Assembly: GCF_051014445.1 (NCBI RefSeq)
Contig: NC_135141.1
Span: forward strand, 32,821,422-32,885,421
Reading direction: 5' to 3'
DNA length: 64,000 nucleotides
Origin: Colletes latitarsis
Taxonomy: Eukaryota > Arthropoda > Insecta > Hymenoptera > Colletidae
Position numbers and translations under genes: made by a program. The notes beneath the pieces are model-generated. The model had not been told where the DNA came from, did no database searches, and saw only the letters and a list, made by a program, of their open reading frames with translations. The stretch's first letter is position 1; each line of letters begins with the position of its first letter. Positions 22,393 through 36,276 of this stretch are shown piece after piece.

Positions 22393-22822
22393 TTCATTAA
22401 CACGATATTGGGCAATTGTATATCCCAACTATGGGAATGAGTAAGACTGCAGCTTAAATTGATGCATAAAAAATCACTCAATTAATATGAAATTGCTATA
22501 AATTACGTCTTAATCGGAGTATAAACATAATTTATGGAAATTACAAATAAAGTTTTGACTTATTTTTAAAAGATTTTATATAATGAAGCGTTTAAAAATC
22601 GTCGAATTTTCATATCTAACGTGAGAAAGATAAATGATCGGAATAGGAAGTACAACAAATGGTTAAATTTTTTTAGAAAATTGGGAAAAGAGGAAAGTGC
22701 TTGGGAAGAATATCATCCAATAGATAAAATGATGAAATTCTTCTCAGGTACTAGATATAGTATCTCCGCCCTTTCTGTCTTATGCTAGCTCATGTTACGT
22801 TTTTCATGCACTTTTTAGAATA

Positions 22823-23388
22823 CAGTACAGTCTCTATAATCCGGCCATTCGCTGCTCTGACACGTCCGGTAATCCGGCACTCGGCAGCTGTTTTCATGTT
22901 TCAACTTTCCGGTATGAAACAATGCAAATTCTTCGCTTTCATCGTAAAAAAAGCTGTTCTCTTCGGCTCGATAGATCACGATTTTAAAAAATGAAGACGA
23001 AAATTAATTTAATGCATAATATCGTGTAGACACATTGTCTATTTATTTTTAAATATGAAAAATTGCTTTCAAGTACCTCTCATCGATAGAAATATTTTTG
23101 ATAATATATTTTGAACATGTTTCTAAAAAATGAAAGTGAAAACTAGTTTACACTATTTCTTCGTTGAATGTTTAATGTTGAAACACACTGTCCATTCATT
23201 TTCAAATACGAGAAACAGCTTTTACGTGCCCTTCATCGATAGCAATATCGTATAAATAAAAATGTCGTTTTTCTAATTGCGGAACCCCTTTAATTCTCAT
23301 TATTTTTGGTAATCCCGCAATCCCCTCAATCCGACAATGCTTCGCGAACCCATATGTGTCGGATTACCGAAATTGTACCGTACTGCTG
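22823..23388. mobile_element. pogo/Tigger-like MITE
   Basis: The left end CAGTACAGTCTCTATAATCC and the right end (inverse reading CAGCAGTACGGTACAATTTC, then GGTAATCCGACA) resemble pogo/Tigger termini. A TA dinucleotide lies directly outside both ends (22821-22822 and 23389-23390), as for Tc1/mariner-pogo insertion. The 566-bp interior has no transposase frame. It holds an imperfect direct duplication of about 130 bp (about 22985-23115 and 23128-23250; shared words CACATTGTC/CACACTGTC and CATCGATAG). Confidence 0.65.
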
Positions 23389-23390
23389 TA

Positions 23391-24380
23391 TTCTCCAATG
23401 TTCCGAAATTCGATGAAGATATTTACTCGCAAGTATCTGCTAACGTAAGCTCAACTTAGTCTAAATTTATAATTTTTCACATACTCTATAAATTTAAATT
23501 TCACAAAGAAATTTTATTAACATCGAAAAGTTATTAGCGAATGCACGAGAAAGTAATTCATAAACTTCACCAAAATGGCGTAAATTAAATTCTTTTGGTG
23601 AAAATATGCCTTACTAAGAAATATTAATAAATTCGATGCAAACAAAATCCATTTCCGTGCACTTCGCCCAAATGGCGTATATTAAATTCCTTTTCATTGG
23701 TAAAAATTATTTTTGCACTTCTCAAACCTCGGGCGATATTTTACTATACACAAAAATAATAAATATGTAAACAAAAGAATATGTTGTTAAGGAAAGGAAA
23801 ATATACTGATAGAAATTTCACAATGCCCCCTCAAAACAAAACCCCTCATTTTAATTAAGAGAAATAAACCTGTTTCTAAAAAAAGAAAATATTCTACAAC
23901 GTAAGAAACCAATAAGTTTGATTATTATTTAGAGGGAAGATGCGTGGATAATTGGGACGTTTGTGGAAGCGTTCTTTCCTAAAATATGAGGGAGCAATCG
24001 ATCGAAACGACGAGGAAGCTGGTAAATCGACCGGGGTAAACAAACAAATGACAATACTATCATCGGGTAAAAGATAAAAGCTGAACAGCCATCGAACAAA
24101 GACCCCTAATTCCGAGCATAATTGAACGGCGGTTATACGTATACCGCGTAAGGGGCGCTAATTACTTTTCGTAGCTCAGGGTTCTTACAAGCTAGGTGTT
24201 CGCGTGTACATATAGTTGATGAAAACTAGCAACAGCGGGGTTCCCCGGCCTGGTTGGGTAAAGCTGGGTCGCGGTACTATCGATCTTCGCCTACCTGGAG
24301 ACCTCTCTCTACCCCTGATCGTACTCGATTGGTTTGCAGGATGAACGTTGAGCCTAGAAGAAGGATAGAGGGGCTGGCAG
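23391..24380. other. Non-coding stretch, nothing recognised
   Basis: AT-rich. The word CAAAATGGCGTA/CAAATGGCGTATATTAAATTC recurs at about 23572 and 23669, suggesting a small local duplication. No gene was recognised. Confidence 0.3.
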
Positions 24381-24390
24381 AGGTGGCAGG

Positions 24391-24430
24391 ATATATAAAG
24401 GGAGATAGAAAAGGGAGAGGTACGTAGCAG
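24391..24430 (+). promoter_or_regulatory. Possible TATA core promoter
   Basis: ATATATAAAGG sits in a purine-rich, GC-richer block. The next ATG (24517) opens only 10 codons, so no product can be tied to it. Confidence 0.25.
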
Positions 24431-27400
24431 AAAGATTGCACGTATTATATCCCTGACGCTACATGTTTGTCATCGGCCATCCTCCACAAAGGTTACGAGC
24501 AAAAGCACCGACAACAATGAGCGTTCCCCTGGAAAGTCGAGGAAAGTGACGCGTGTACAATAGCAAAAAACGAGGCGAAACGAGATGGCAAACTTCATGC
24601 CGAGCATCGTATCTCACCGGGGGACGCCCGTGAGACCTTTCTTCCTAACCTTTACGACGGCTCTTTGCCGTGCTCGAGATCGAATTTTCTATTACTATGA
24701 CTACAGGGTGCTTCAAATAAATGCTAACATTTCTCCGAACAACCTTTGCAAATTGAGTTTACGGGGGGTATTTTCTCGGGGTTTTCGGAGAGGGGAGTAA
24801 AATTTTGATTATTTCAGAAAACAAATTTGTGGAGAAACTTGATTTGTAAGGGGGTTAATTGATAGTGCAAAATCTGTACATTTTTTTTCTTCTCTTTCCA
24901 TCGCGATCGATCGAAAACGGGAACGAGATTGTGTCTCAGAAGGAGGAAGATTCCTGAATGGATGGTGATCTTCCAATTACCTGCAGTGGTTCGCAAGAAA
25001 TATGCAAAACATTTCAACTACGACTTCTCCTCTAGATTCTTTTATTTCGTATCTTTATTACGCGGATATGTAAAGACACGAATTATGGAATACCTCCCGT
25101 CGTTTGTCACGACACCCATACATGACTAAAGAGATTCATACTAATTAAGAAACTGTACAAAAAATAATTTTCAAAATTGAAAAAATCAGTCTGGATAGAA
25201 TTCGCAAATTTTGACGAGATTAGAAAAATAAGTAACGCGATATAATTTTGGGTCAACTAAATTCCAATTATCTGGAAAAAAGAAAATTATGATCTTCTAT
25301 ATGAAATTTCACGGTTATTGGCCTTGCCAGTGGTGAAACAAACGTGCAACTTTCTTTTGATGCAGCCTGTACACTTTCGCGTCGTATCTCGGCGAGAAAA
25401 AAGAATATGATAAAAGAAATTGAACTAAATCTGAACGGGACACGATACGATGAATAGTTATGGAAGAAAGGGAGAAGTAATACATAAATGTATTATCTGA
25501 AGCAGTGTTGTATAATCTTTCTCTCCAGCGGGTCGGATAAAATCAAATAACATATTCCGAGGGCCAAATTTCAAGCAAAAATCCGAGTAAAATAATCTAT
25601 TTCAATTTAACACGAAGGAATATAAGTAGAAAACTAAAAGATGATTGGAGAAGTTACACAATTACAAAGATAAATATTTATACAGGATGCAGGGACAAAT
25701 TAGTTTCCGCAGATTTATTTGCTCGAGCCGAACGAGCAATTAATAAATCACTATCGACGTTATCATTACTATCATTATTACCCCCGTTATTTGGTAATAA
25801 CACCATCCTGGTTCCGTATATTTTATACCTGACGTTTTACAAGACCGTGATATTGGCTGAACAAGTGGAACGTAGGTATATCTTCTTTAACAGATGCGAA
25901 CGAGTGGATTCGAGGTAATTGAGAGGATATTCTACTCGATTCGACTACACTGGGCGTCTGCAAATCTACGGTGGAGCACGAGAAAGCCATTGTACCCTCG
26001 ATGTATACGCAACTTCTTGCCTCATTTCAAGAGCTTATTTGGAGAAAATCTTGAATCCCGGCGAACACGAAGCTGAGAAAATCACGATTCACCGTCAATT
26101 ATTTAAGACGTCTATGAGAACCTCGAATAACATTATGACTCCAAGAAAATCATTGCAATTTTTTTCGAAAAAGAAATAAAATAAAATAAACACATGCTTC
26201 TACGCTTTTATTTAGGTTATTGTAATTATCACTCGCACTTGAACGAATTAGTTATCACGTACGCGATAATAAGTCAAGTTTCAAGACTAAAACACTATCA
26301 CTCAATATCGTGGAAATAAAAGGAAGAGCCATTACAGAGAAGAAACAGAATTTTACTTACACTATCCCATCGCGTCCATAGTTTCAGGAAAACTAGGCAA
26401 CTAACGAAACAAGCGTGGATAATTTTCACAAGGCTAGCTATCGCGAAATTACATCAGCGTAAACTGATACTTCTGTTGACCAATTGCAACAAAGTTGTGC
26501 TTGAAAGTACGTTGATATTACTTAATTCTTCGTTTGAATTACAGAATTAACCGTGGCTAGAAGTTAAATGAGTTTTCCCTGTCGTTAGTACGAAGCACGT
26601 TATTATTATTAAGGAGTGTAACCAGTGAATCATCACATATAATTACGCAAACGCGAAACAGGCATCAACGATGCAACGAGACGAACAAACGCGAAAATAA
26701 AACCTTCCGATTGCGACAGAAGAATAATTAGAACACAATGTTTCTTATTAACTTTCGATCCGTTATTCGCAAAGAACGTTGCAACGTCTTCTGATAAATT
26801 TTTAACGCCCTACCTCTCTCACGAACCTGCAAATACGAGACGACCGGAATAACGATTGGGGAAATCCACAGACCCGCCACACCTCCAGCAATTTCAGACA
26901 AATTTTACGAAGGGAACTTTTCACATAATTTCTTGAGACAAGATTAATTGCTGCATCAAGAATTAGAACCACTCACGCAAAATCGACCCATTTATATCTA
27001 TTAAAGAAACACGATTCCCCGTTCTGTGAAACGTACGTTCAAATTACCTTGAATTATTTTTTAATGTTAATTCTACATCCGCGGAGGAAAATTTTAAACA
27101 TCCCAATGTAGTTTTCTTTAAACGTTTTAGTACGAAACTTGGATTAAAAAATTCTAAAGTGAAAAGAAAATATTAGGTACGAAGATTCTTTTATAAACTC
27201 TTAATGAAGAGATTCTACGAGTCTTGAGAGCGAGAGGGAGATGATCGAAAAATTTTGCTGAGCCAGAAAACGAGTCTAACGATTAAAGATACGATTGTTC
27301 GACGCGACAAATAGGCCAATCGTTCGGAAATGGAATCGTTCGACAATACAATTTTGAAAAAAGGAAGATTTAAAAATAGATTTTAATAATACTCGTGTTC

Positions 27401-30400
27401 CTTTTTCCGCTCGGAGAAACGCTCTCGATATTACAAAACAAAGCGTCGAGGGGTCTGTAAAAACGTTCTCCAGCCTCTAGAAATGCGAATTTAAGACGGA
27501 TTGGAAATAAGCTCTGCATTTACGTCGACTGGTATACCCTATTAGCTTGGAATGCAAAATATGAAAGAGGAAAACAGACCAGCTTAGGATGAACAGTCCG
27601 TGTCTCTATTACAATTATATTATACTAATTGTTTGCTAGGAGAAGTGGCAAATTTACGCGAGATTATCAGAAAATGTTTGAAATAAATTAAAATTGGGCT
27701 TCTATAATTAAAGGGAAAAGTAAGTTCAAATATAACTGACACTACGATGAAATTTTTGTTGTCGTTTGACCTTTTGATGATTTGTGAACGAAAGTGTCAG
27801 GGGCCACGACATTTACGGAAAATTTAAATATCGTTTCGGGGTGATATAAATCTGAGGAGAACAGCAGGATTCGGTAATTATCGGAAAATCGTGATTTCCT
27901 CAGCTTCGTAGTTGTCGGGCGTAGGAACGTCTCCGGAAATCAGGTCTTCGATTCCGGATACGTGATGATTCGCATAGGAAAGAGTTGCGGAGAATAATTA
28001 CGCGGGTAGATTTATTATAACATTTGGACTTGAAGCACGCTTCGGGTAAGGGAACTAAGAAATCAATATCCTTCTACGTCTCTACGACGTGTCTGCACGT
28101 AGCGAACGTTATGACGTACTCGCTGCCAAGGTAACTAAGGACCTATAAATTAGATCGTTAAGAGCGATTAATCGAAAAATTGCACTGCTTGACCTCTCGC
28201 CGGGCTTAACGTTTAACATGAAGTAGGATACACACGATATCATCGTTAAAACTTTGGACCCGGAATGGACTCTATTCTTGGTTAAATATTTCTGGAAGTG
28301 TTCATTGGATATAGTTTCTAAATTTTCATGTGTATTTTTACATTCTATCCGTGACTGTTCGAGAGATACGAACCTGGAACGATCTTTCGAGTAAATATCG
28401 ATAATTAAACTGAGAAATTGAAATTAAAAAGGTTGGATGATTGAAATCGTGTAAGGCAGTAGGACACTTAAAGGAACTTTGTTTACATAATGTATAATTC
28501 AGTTAATGATATATAAGTCTATATATAATCACTCTTATATGTATAAGAAATTATGATCTTATACCTTTTTTTAAAAAAAATGAAACTCTAAATTAAAATA
28601 TTCTCTTAAGCGAAGGTATTTAATATGGTCTAGTAACAGTTAAATTACTGTCGATCGTAAGGTAATCGATATTTTAGTATCCGAATCGCCTGTACTAGTT
28701 TTGCTACAATGGTACTTTGTGTATATAGCAACTATTAGGGGAATGAGAGACCTCAGGTGCACTAGTTTTCCAAATTGAAAATCAGGATTATTTCGAGAGC
28801 CACAGACGGATATAATACATCACGAAGCTATTCGTGTCCACTAAAATATTAATTAGAATTGATTCACACTGGAGAAAACGGCATAAAGAAATTATTAGAT
28901 CAAAGAATTTCCATGTTGAATATTTCTTTTCAGGTGAACCTTTATCGCGATATTCCACCTTTTCCTAAAATTAAAGGTAAATCGGGGATACCAAAACTCC
29001 TAATTAATCCCCTTATATCGTTTATCCGAACTAATTGGAATCCATGAAACTTGTATTATATAACAGCCCTATTAAACGAGAAATTTTAAGTACCAGTCGA
29101 ACCCGCGCATCCTTGGACCTCCTGAAGGATGACAATTTAATTATTTTCGAGTACCCATCGTCTAGGAAAACTTTTCCCTTCATTTGGCCGAGGAAGCACT
29201 TTTAAAACACTTACAGAGTTCGTAGACGTATCTAACGATTTATCGTACGCTAAGTTGCAGAATTATAGTCGTACAGCTAATTCAAAATACGTTAAGTAAA
29301 ATAAAAATATCAAATTTAATATAGTAAAATATTTATTATTTTATTTTTTGCGCCGAAATAAAATATCTTATCAGGTACTTTAAAACTTATTTCGTCCATG
29401 CAAACGTTATCCCAACTAGCTCCTGACAATTTTATGGTGTAATTAGCTTCCGGTAATGTAAAAAAAATTAAGAAGCAACATTAATTAAATTTTTAAGTGC
29501 TTTTATTAACCTCTTCCACGCCCGGTGGGACTAATTTTACCGTAATACAAATTTCATCCTGAAAATAAAGTTATGCGACACAAAATCCTCCGCGCTCATC
29601 GTTATCATAATGAAAAACGATAAAGTGTTAATGCGACAACTTTTTTTAGTGTGTGGCTGGTCAAAACAAGGGAAGTTCTTATCGCGCGCGAGATTGAACT
29701 TTCCACCCAGTACTTGCTCAAAATTAAACTTTTTTTACGTTGATCGAGTGTTTCGAAGTTTCATTTTCATTCCGTTCCGCCAGTACGATGTTCAAAGTTT
29801 TCCTCGATAAAAATAAAATTAAAATTTCACTCTGTATATGTACAGAAATAAAAAATTATCCAATTTTGACGAAGGTGCTAAACTAAAATCACGTAATATT
29901 GTTCACGATTTCAATTAATATTTCTAGTTGGTATCATCGTACGAATTGTATCCCTTTGTTGTTTGCTGGTTAAAAACTTTGCCATTCCACGCAATTTAAT
30001 TCTTTCATCGATATAATCACTAGACAGTGATTTGCCGCAAGGCATTCGACCGCGTATCATCGCGTCTGCAGGTAAACGGGATTTACGATACCGTGAAATT
30101 AAAAAAAAAATTACGTTATACGCGTTGAAACAATGATTAATCGGTTTTGGTCGTTTTCAAAAATCGTTTTCGGCTCGCAGAGAAAGATTATTTGACCCGG
30201 GCGATGATTTTTACCCTTCAGGTGCGATATTCAGATTTATGCAAACGAGCAAAAACAACGCCCACGCGTGATATTCGTATTATTCTCTCGGTTTCTAATA
30301 AATAAAAAATTAAACAATATTTTAGAAAACCGTTCCGCGCGTCGTGATGTCAAAATAAAGCGATCGATTAATTTTATTACGAAATCGAAATGTTAGGTTT

Positions 30401-31053
30401 GTTACAAACTGGGAGGAAAAATGTCTTTCGAAGACAATTTCGCGAAGAAGTGATAAATGGATCGGTTTCAACTTTCGTAGAAAAACCTGCGGGCAAAAGC
30501 AGACGGCCGCTGATTGATCCACGACGAAGTAGACCGGTACAAGTTGGTTTCCGAAAAAATTCCAAGATAAAAAGTTCTATCAGAAGCGTCTCGTTTACAA
30601 TATGATATCGTCTTTGTACGCGAGAAAAAGTAATGGAAATTTCAAACGAGGATAAACGTTTACTGTAAAATCTGCATCGTGAGACCTGCGTTCCGAAATT
30701 ACTTCCTGATCTCTAAATACAGAATAACTATTTTTAAATAATATTGCATTGTATTTGAAAGATGAAAGAACCAGAAACGAAGTAACAGTTTATTCGAAAT
30801 AATATTTCGAAAGTGGCCAGGTCTGGTATCCCGGTAAGCGTATCGCCTAACAGACCACTCGAGTGTGCCTCAAGTATATCGCTATATTTGTTTTACCATC
30901 CATTGCAGTAACATATGTTTCGATATGGCCATGTTTTTGTAGTAGTTTCACTAATGAAATCATCCAACGTAAAAACACTTAGCCGTTTCTATTTTTCTTC
31001 ATTCGCACAGTGTTTTTACTATTTAATTTTGAAATAGAGAATTTTCTGCTCAC
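24431..31053. other. Long non-coding stretch
   Basis: No recognised coding exon, RNA gene or full-length repeat. Short fragments resembling TIR ends (ACAGGGTGCTTC near 24705, ACAGGATGCAGGG near 25681) hint at decayed elements. If the minus-strand exon at 31054-31106 is real, this is intronic or intergenic to that gene. Confidence 0.25.
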
Positions 31054-31106
31054 CTTAGTAGACTTCTTGAAACCATACTTCCCGAATCCAGCACCGAACC
31101 AAACAC
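31054..31106 (-). CDS. Candidate internal exon, minus strand (unrecognised gene)
   Basis: A 53-bp stretch has a TTTCAG acceptor on its minus-strand 5' side and AAG followed by GTGAGC at its end. After two bases that complete a split codon it reads VWFGAGFGKYGFKKSTK. Its entry phase (one base needed from the previous exon) fits the donor of the candidate exon at 55220-55358 exactly, where TTTG precedes GTAAGT, giving a glycine across the junction. That would imply a 24-kb intron that spans the plus-strand gene proposed at 36204-52717. The family is not recognised and the downstream exons were not found. Confidence 0.4.
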
Positions 31107-32704
31107 CTGAAACATATAAATAAATATATTGTATAAGAAAGAAAAGAAAATTTATTTCCAAGTTTTTTGACAAGAGATTGGCTGTTGCTCAAATTTAACG
31201 TGTTATTTTATTATATTATCGTTCCATGTTTTTGTTCGACGATAATTAAGGAAAACATCCATACAAAATGGCGACCAAGTATGGATACTTGCGTTGGCCT
31301 CCGTGCGTCTCAAGTTTTTTATCGGTTCAATAATCACGTAAAAGGTTTTCTGGATACTAAAAATTCGAACGAGTTCACTTTCAGCGCAGAGAATTCCTCG
31401 TCAATTAACATATAAATGAATCCCATCTAAATTCAATAAAGCCTTCTGCTGCGATCCCAACCGTCCTTCATAAAAGTTCTGAACGTGCAATGGATAACTA
31501 TACTATGACGACTGCTCGTTTCTTTCCTTGCATTTTGATTAGCACAAAGCAAGATTAATCAGGTAATTTACCATCCCACGTTTTTACATTCATGAAGATT
31601 TTCTTGAAAAACATAATTACGAATAATGTAGGATGAAATTGAAAGAAAGAAGAAACCAGAAAAAAGATTTGAAATTTTACTTTTCGTGAATTATAATAAT
31701 TTAGTTCCGGAATTAGAATATTAAGGCCACGTGATTTTGTTAAAATTTAAATAAATGTTGAGAAGCAGTCTGCCATGTTAGAAATTCTTTCTCTTTCCTC
31801 GATATAATTTCGAATCGATCATAGAAAAGAATATTTTACGTCTGTTTTAACCACACCCAGATTCAAAGCTACGCTTTAATCACTGTTCGAAACCAGAGTC
31901 ACTCTTGTTTCAGTCTTATCTTGCACGAATGCATTAACCTGCCGTTTTAAAACTTCCAGCCTGTCCGGATCGATCAGCCTTGCATATTAACTATCCTTTA
32001 AATTATTAATGAACACAGCCTATTTGGTACAAGATGTACTAAAAAAACGTGACTTCGACTTGTAAACAACGATAAATCGTATATAAATCTTACTGCGTTT
32101 CAAAATAAATTAGAATAGAAATGTCAAAAGGACTACAACTTTTTACAAGCTTTTTTTTCACATGATTATTTGTCACTTTTATTATCACTATTCTCTGTAG
32201 CAAAGTGGCGAATTCTTGACGAATAATTGGCTATTATAATTCTTATTCCTAAATATAATACAGAGAACAAATGTAGCTATCTATTTACGTGCATCTATAT
32301 AAATGAAAAATGTTATTGAATTTGCAAAGCAACCTCTGGTCGACTATAAGTAATGACCGACGTTTCGTTTCGATTTTGTTTTCGTCGTTGTGGTAAGATA
32401 TAAATGGCTGTCGTTTTTACGTAACGAGCTGGGTGATTTTAAATTGCCCAGCAACAACAGAGATTTTTACACGAGTACAATTTCGCAGTTGGTCGCTTCA
32501 GTGGCCATTCGTAAATAGGGTAGTTTTTTGGACGGGCACAATAGCGGCCATAAGTTACCCAAGGATTAAACATATTTTTTACGTATAAGAGAATTCTTTT
32601 TCTACATTTTCTACAGCATTTGTATACAATTTTCTTTGAATAGAAAAAGAAAAACTTTTTCACGACATGAGAAGAGGATGCTAAAATCACCTCCGAATTT
32701 TTAG
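31107..32704. other. Non-coding stretch, nothing recognised
   Basis: AT-rich, no coding frame or repeat recognised. It is possibly the intron upstream of the minus-strand exon at 31054-31106. Confidence 0.3.
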
Positions 32705-32777
32705 GTCGGTATGACAGTCAGATTGGGCCACTTTCAGTCCATAAGGTGTAAGGTTTACTCGTATACCTCGTCTGTGC
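32705..32777. mobile_element. Solo right end of the locus-A type TIR element
   Basis: GGTCGGTATGACAGTCAG, then CAGTCCATAAGGTG and CGTATACCTCGTCTGTG match the right terminus of locus A (7592-7649) and of the short element ending near 36501. No matching left end was found nearby, so this is a truncated copy. Confidence 0.7.
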
Positions 32778-33209
32778 TACGAGCACGGGCGGTCAATGAC
32801 CTCGCGACGTAAAGAATGAAAAGTAAACAAACGCTTCGAACCCTTATATCTCTAAAACCAGCTACTCTATCAACTTGAAACAAAAATCGTTATATCTCCG
32901 GAACAAATTAAGCTATCGACTTGAATGGACACTCATTTTAAAGGGTATTTTATCCTCTATCCAATGAATATATCAACTACTATAATTTATGCTGTCTTCT
33001 ATGTTTATTTTGATATTTACTTTTACGCTACAGGTGGTGTGCGATAAAACCGGATTATAATAAGTCTATGTGGTATAATTTAAAATGTTCAGAATAAAAA
33101 TATATACAAAATCTTCCTTGACAATTTTAGAAGTATCGTAGCTCTTTTATCGTAAACAACAGCCGACGTGTCAAAGAATGTTGTAAAAATGGCCAAGTTG
33201 CCAAAACAA

Positions 33210-34445
33210 GTACCATGAAAAAACGTAACGCTTGGACGCGCGAATAAAACCAGGTATTCTCTGGCCTTTGTTGAATTTAGTCCGATTGTTGCCTCTATTA
33301 AAGGGTCTCGTCCCTGGGGGAGTTGTCGAGTAAATAGACACTGTCAGAAAGAAAGACCCAAGAGGAAACACCCTCACGAACATTACAATACTTGGGTCAA
33401 GCGAGTCTTCCGAGTACCTGTTCCTTTTATGACTCGGATAACGAAGAGCAAGCCAGTTTATTCCGAGTTCAATAACCCCCAGGCAGCGGTGAGAAGCCAG
33501 AGGGTAAAAGCAACGTCCGTGATTCAGGAATTAGACTTCTATCAATTTGAAATTACTGTACTTGGACGGTACGACTCTGTAAATCGTGTTTGCACGCACA
33601 ATTTCGATGTCGGACAATCTTTTGTAACTTTGTAATTGGTAATATATTTTTCCAATTTGACTTGTAGCAGAAAGCTTTGAGAGCAAATTGCCCGCCTAAG
33701 TCGAGGACTCACCGAACGAGCACAATCTCAAAGAGAAACATCATCGGGGGGCTCTCTCATCCCGTTAGAAGAGATAAACTCTTACATATTGGAAACCAGG
33801 TAGCTGTTGGGGAAGTTGAGCCCCTCACGCACTCGAAACGCTAGTTGAATACTAAGAACTGTAAGATAACTCGTCTGAAAATGGTACACTGATGATGCCA
33901 CGAATGTCTCGCTAGGGTTTAAATGGCATCATGAGAATGGGCAGAGAACGTGACAGGGATGAGTATTCCCCAGTCTTTCCCCAAGTCCTTGGGTGACGGG
34001 AGTGCTTAGTTCCTAGTCCTCTGAGCCAGTCGATGAGATTGGATCATATCGTGCCCGCAATGGGTAGCTACCATATCGTGCAGCTAAGGTTTGCTGCGTG
34101 AGTTGCGATTTGAATATGTCAACTTGCGCACTGGCCCGCCTGAGATAGTGGAAAGCTTTCGAAAGGCTTTGCAACGACCAGTCTGGCATACACGGAGCTT
34201 ACAAGTTAGAATATAATCGCCACTGGAAACTTTGCACTACAGTGTGCGGAGAAATTCACTGATTATCGGGATATATCCCAGTTTGAAGTACTCAAGACTA
34301 AGTAAATTCTAATATAGATTGAAGGAAAAGCCTTTGCGTGGGCGAGACTTGCTAGCGTTAAGGAGAAATTAAGCGGAATAGCAGGAGAAAAGAAGTGGAC
34401 ACGAGAGGGGAACGTCCTGGGGCCCACTAGTGGTCGGTCGAAGAG
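33210..34445. other. GC-richer patch, probable unidentified repeat
   Basis: This 1.2-kb block is clearly GC-richer than its flanks and lies between a solo TIR end and a dispersed repeat. It contains no long open frame with a recognisable domain and no LTR pair. The sharp composition change suggests an inserted element, but I cannot name it. Confidence 0.35.
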
Positions 34446-34448
34446 TAT

Positions 34449-34560
34449 ACAGGGTGTTCGGCCACCCCTAGGAAAAATTTTAATGGGAGATTCTAGAGGT
34501 CAAAATAAGACGAAAATCAAGAATACTAATTTGTTGATGGAGGCTTCGTTAAAAATTATT
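34449..34560 (+). repeat. Dispersed repeat, copy 1
   Basis: Begins ACAGGGTGTTCGGCCACCCC and shares about 110 bp, at high but imperfect identity, with the inverse of 50071-50182. A truncated third copy lies at 4251-4289. The terminus resembles the end of a TIR transposon, but a matching opposite end was not seen. Confidence 0.7.
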
Positions 34561-35812
34561 GTATAGCTGTCTTTGATATTTTCATCCGGAAGACCCTATT
34601 CGTTAGTCTTTTTCCATTCCAGAAGATATTTTCCGCGCGAAATGCTCAGCGATTCTTTCTTTCATGCACTACTCGGTTTTTGTAGCATTTTTTCAAACGA
34701 AGTACGACCTACGTGAATAGGTGTCTGACTAGACGATAGTTATATCTGTGTTGCTTGACTGTGTACCGAAAATGTATTGCGTGCATTCAATAGAGCTAAT
34801 TGCTCTGCCTTTGATTAACTGGTCAAAGGTGCCTCTTCCAAGCATTGCAAACAGACGTTAAAACTCGGGGAAATATCGAACGAAACAAGTAAGCAATAAA
34901 TTAAATGTAATAAAATGTAATAAAATGAAACTTTATGACTGTTAATGTAACAAAATAAAAAGTAATTAAATCTATTTACGACGATCTCACAGTGAATGAT
35001 TTATGCAAAAAATGTCTCAGATAATCATTCAAGGAAACAATGGAATCTTCTTGACTTCCTGCGTTTTCAATGAATGTTTTCAGTCAATTTTGTAAATAAT
35101 TATGGACATAACGATCGACGAGGAAGTGTATAATTATATTCATAATCGCATCAAAAGATGTAACGATATCGTCATAAAAAAAAAAACGAAAAAGAGCTTC
35201 GAAACTGGAGAAATAGGTCGAAATCAAAATATTTGGAATAACAGAAGAATTGTTATACGAACAAATATTTGTTGTTACGTATATAAAAATTTGTTAATGC
35301 ATAATTGCAACGCACCCAAACACACGCGAATACCAATTTGTTTTCTCATTAATAAGCACGAAAATATATGACATTAATTATATTTTCCCGATATGTCATC
35401 GATGTGATAAATCAATGAGTTTGCCCTCGATGTCGAGTTTTCTTCTTTCTCGAGAGTATTTCTGGCATTCGTTAATTAAATGGTTCATTGATAGGCTTGA
35501 GTAGCAGACGTCACGCATAATAGGACTATTATTCGAAATATACGAGTCAGTTTGGCGTGTCCTGATGTAATCCTATCTATAATGACTTGTGCTTATTAGT
35601 TCAATCTGTATGAATATTTAAATCATAAATATTATAAACGAATTAATAACGAGTAACAGATAAATAAATTCCCAATCGATACTATTCTAACATGCGAATA
35701 AAATATATTTGTGACGTATTAACAGTAATAATTACAAAACTTTATTGTATTGTTTCAATAATAATATGTTATTATAATAAATTTCGCTGTTGTAAAGTAT
35801 TTCGGAATTCAT
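34561..35812. other. Non-coding stretch
   Basis: AT-rich. An 89-codon open frame at 35102-35371 is Asn/Lys/Ile-rich with no domain and I do not call it a gene. Confidence 0.3.
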
Positions 35813-36203
35813 TTCAAAATATTCATATCGAAAATCGATACTAAGTATTCAAGATTTCGATAGCTATCGATACCTCTAAGTATCGAATCGACCGCTACAA
35901 CTTTCTAAAGGATTAAAATCACACTTAACAGTATTATTTTGATCGATGACAGCAGTTCCCCGTGCCAAATTAACTTCTAGTGCCGTCTACGAAGACATAT
36001 GAGATATTGTGACGTTTGTGACATATCGTGTCAAGCTGCTTTAGTGAATTTCACACGTGTTTAGAGTAAGCCGTGCCATCTAACCGTGCTTGTCAGAATA
36101 AATGTATAACAGGTAAACCCGTCGTCTCGAATCGCCGTCAGCTGATCTTCGATCGTCGCGTTGCACATTTCAAATCGCAGATGGCAGTCTAAGCGCGTCA
36201 GAT
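35813..36203 (+). promoter_or_regulatory. Promoter-like region with DRE site
   Basis: The palindrome TATCGATA (35865-35872) is the insect DRE/DREF-binding core, with further ATCGATA and TATCGA words between 35828 and 35886. A CpG-richer leader follows, up to the ATG at 36204. DRE sites are typical of insect housekeeping promoters. The link to the downstream start codon is by position only. Confidence 0.45.
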
Positions 36204-36252
36204 ATGGAAGGAAACCAATCTACCGACAAAGAACCGACGAAAATGTCCCTAG
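36204..36252 (+). CDS. Candidate first coding exon (unrecognised gene)
   Basis: The ATG at 36204 opens MEGNQSTDKEPTKMSL and the exon ends CTAG before GTAAAA, in phase 1. The candidate exon at 51506 starts in the complementary phase (two bases then a codon), giving a glycine across the junction. The product is hydrophilic here, with no signal peptide. The start is chosen because it follows a DRE-bearing, CpG-richer leader and is the first ATG before a usable donor. The first intron would be 15.3 kb and contains locus B. A short TIR element begins only 24 bp after the donor. Confidence 0.45.
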
Positions 36253-36276
36253 GTAAAAATGAACCATCGGTTACAT

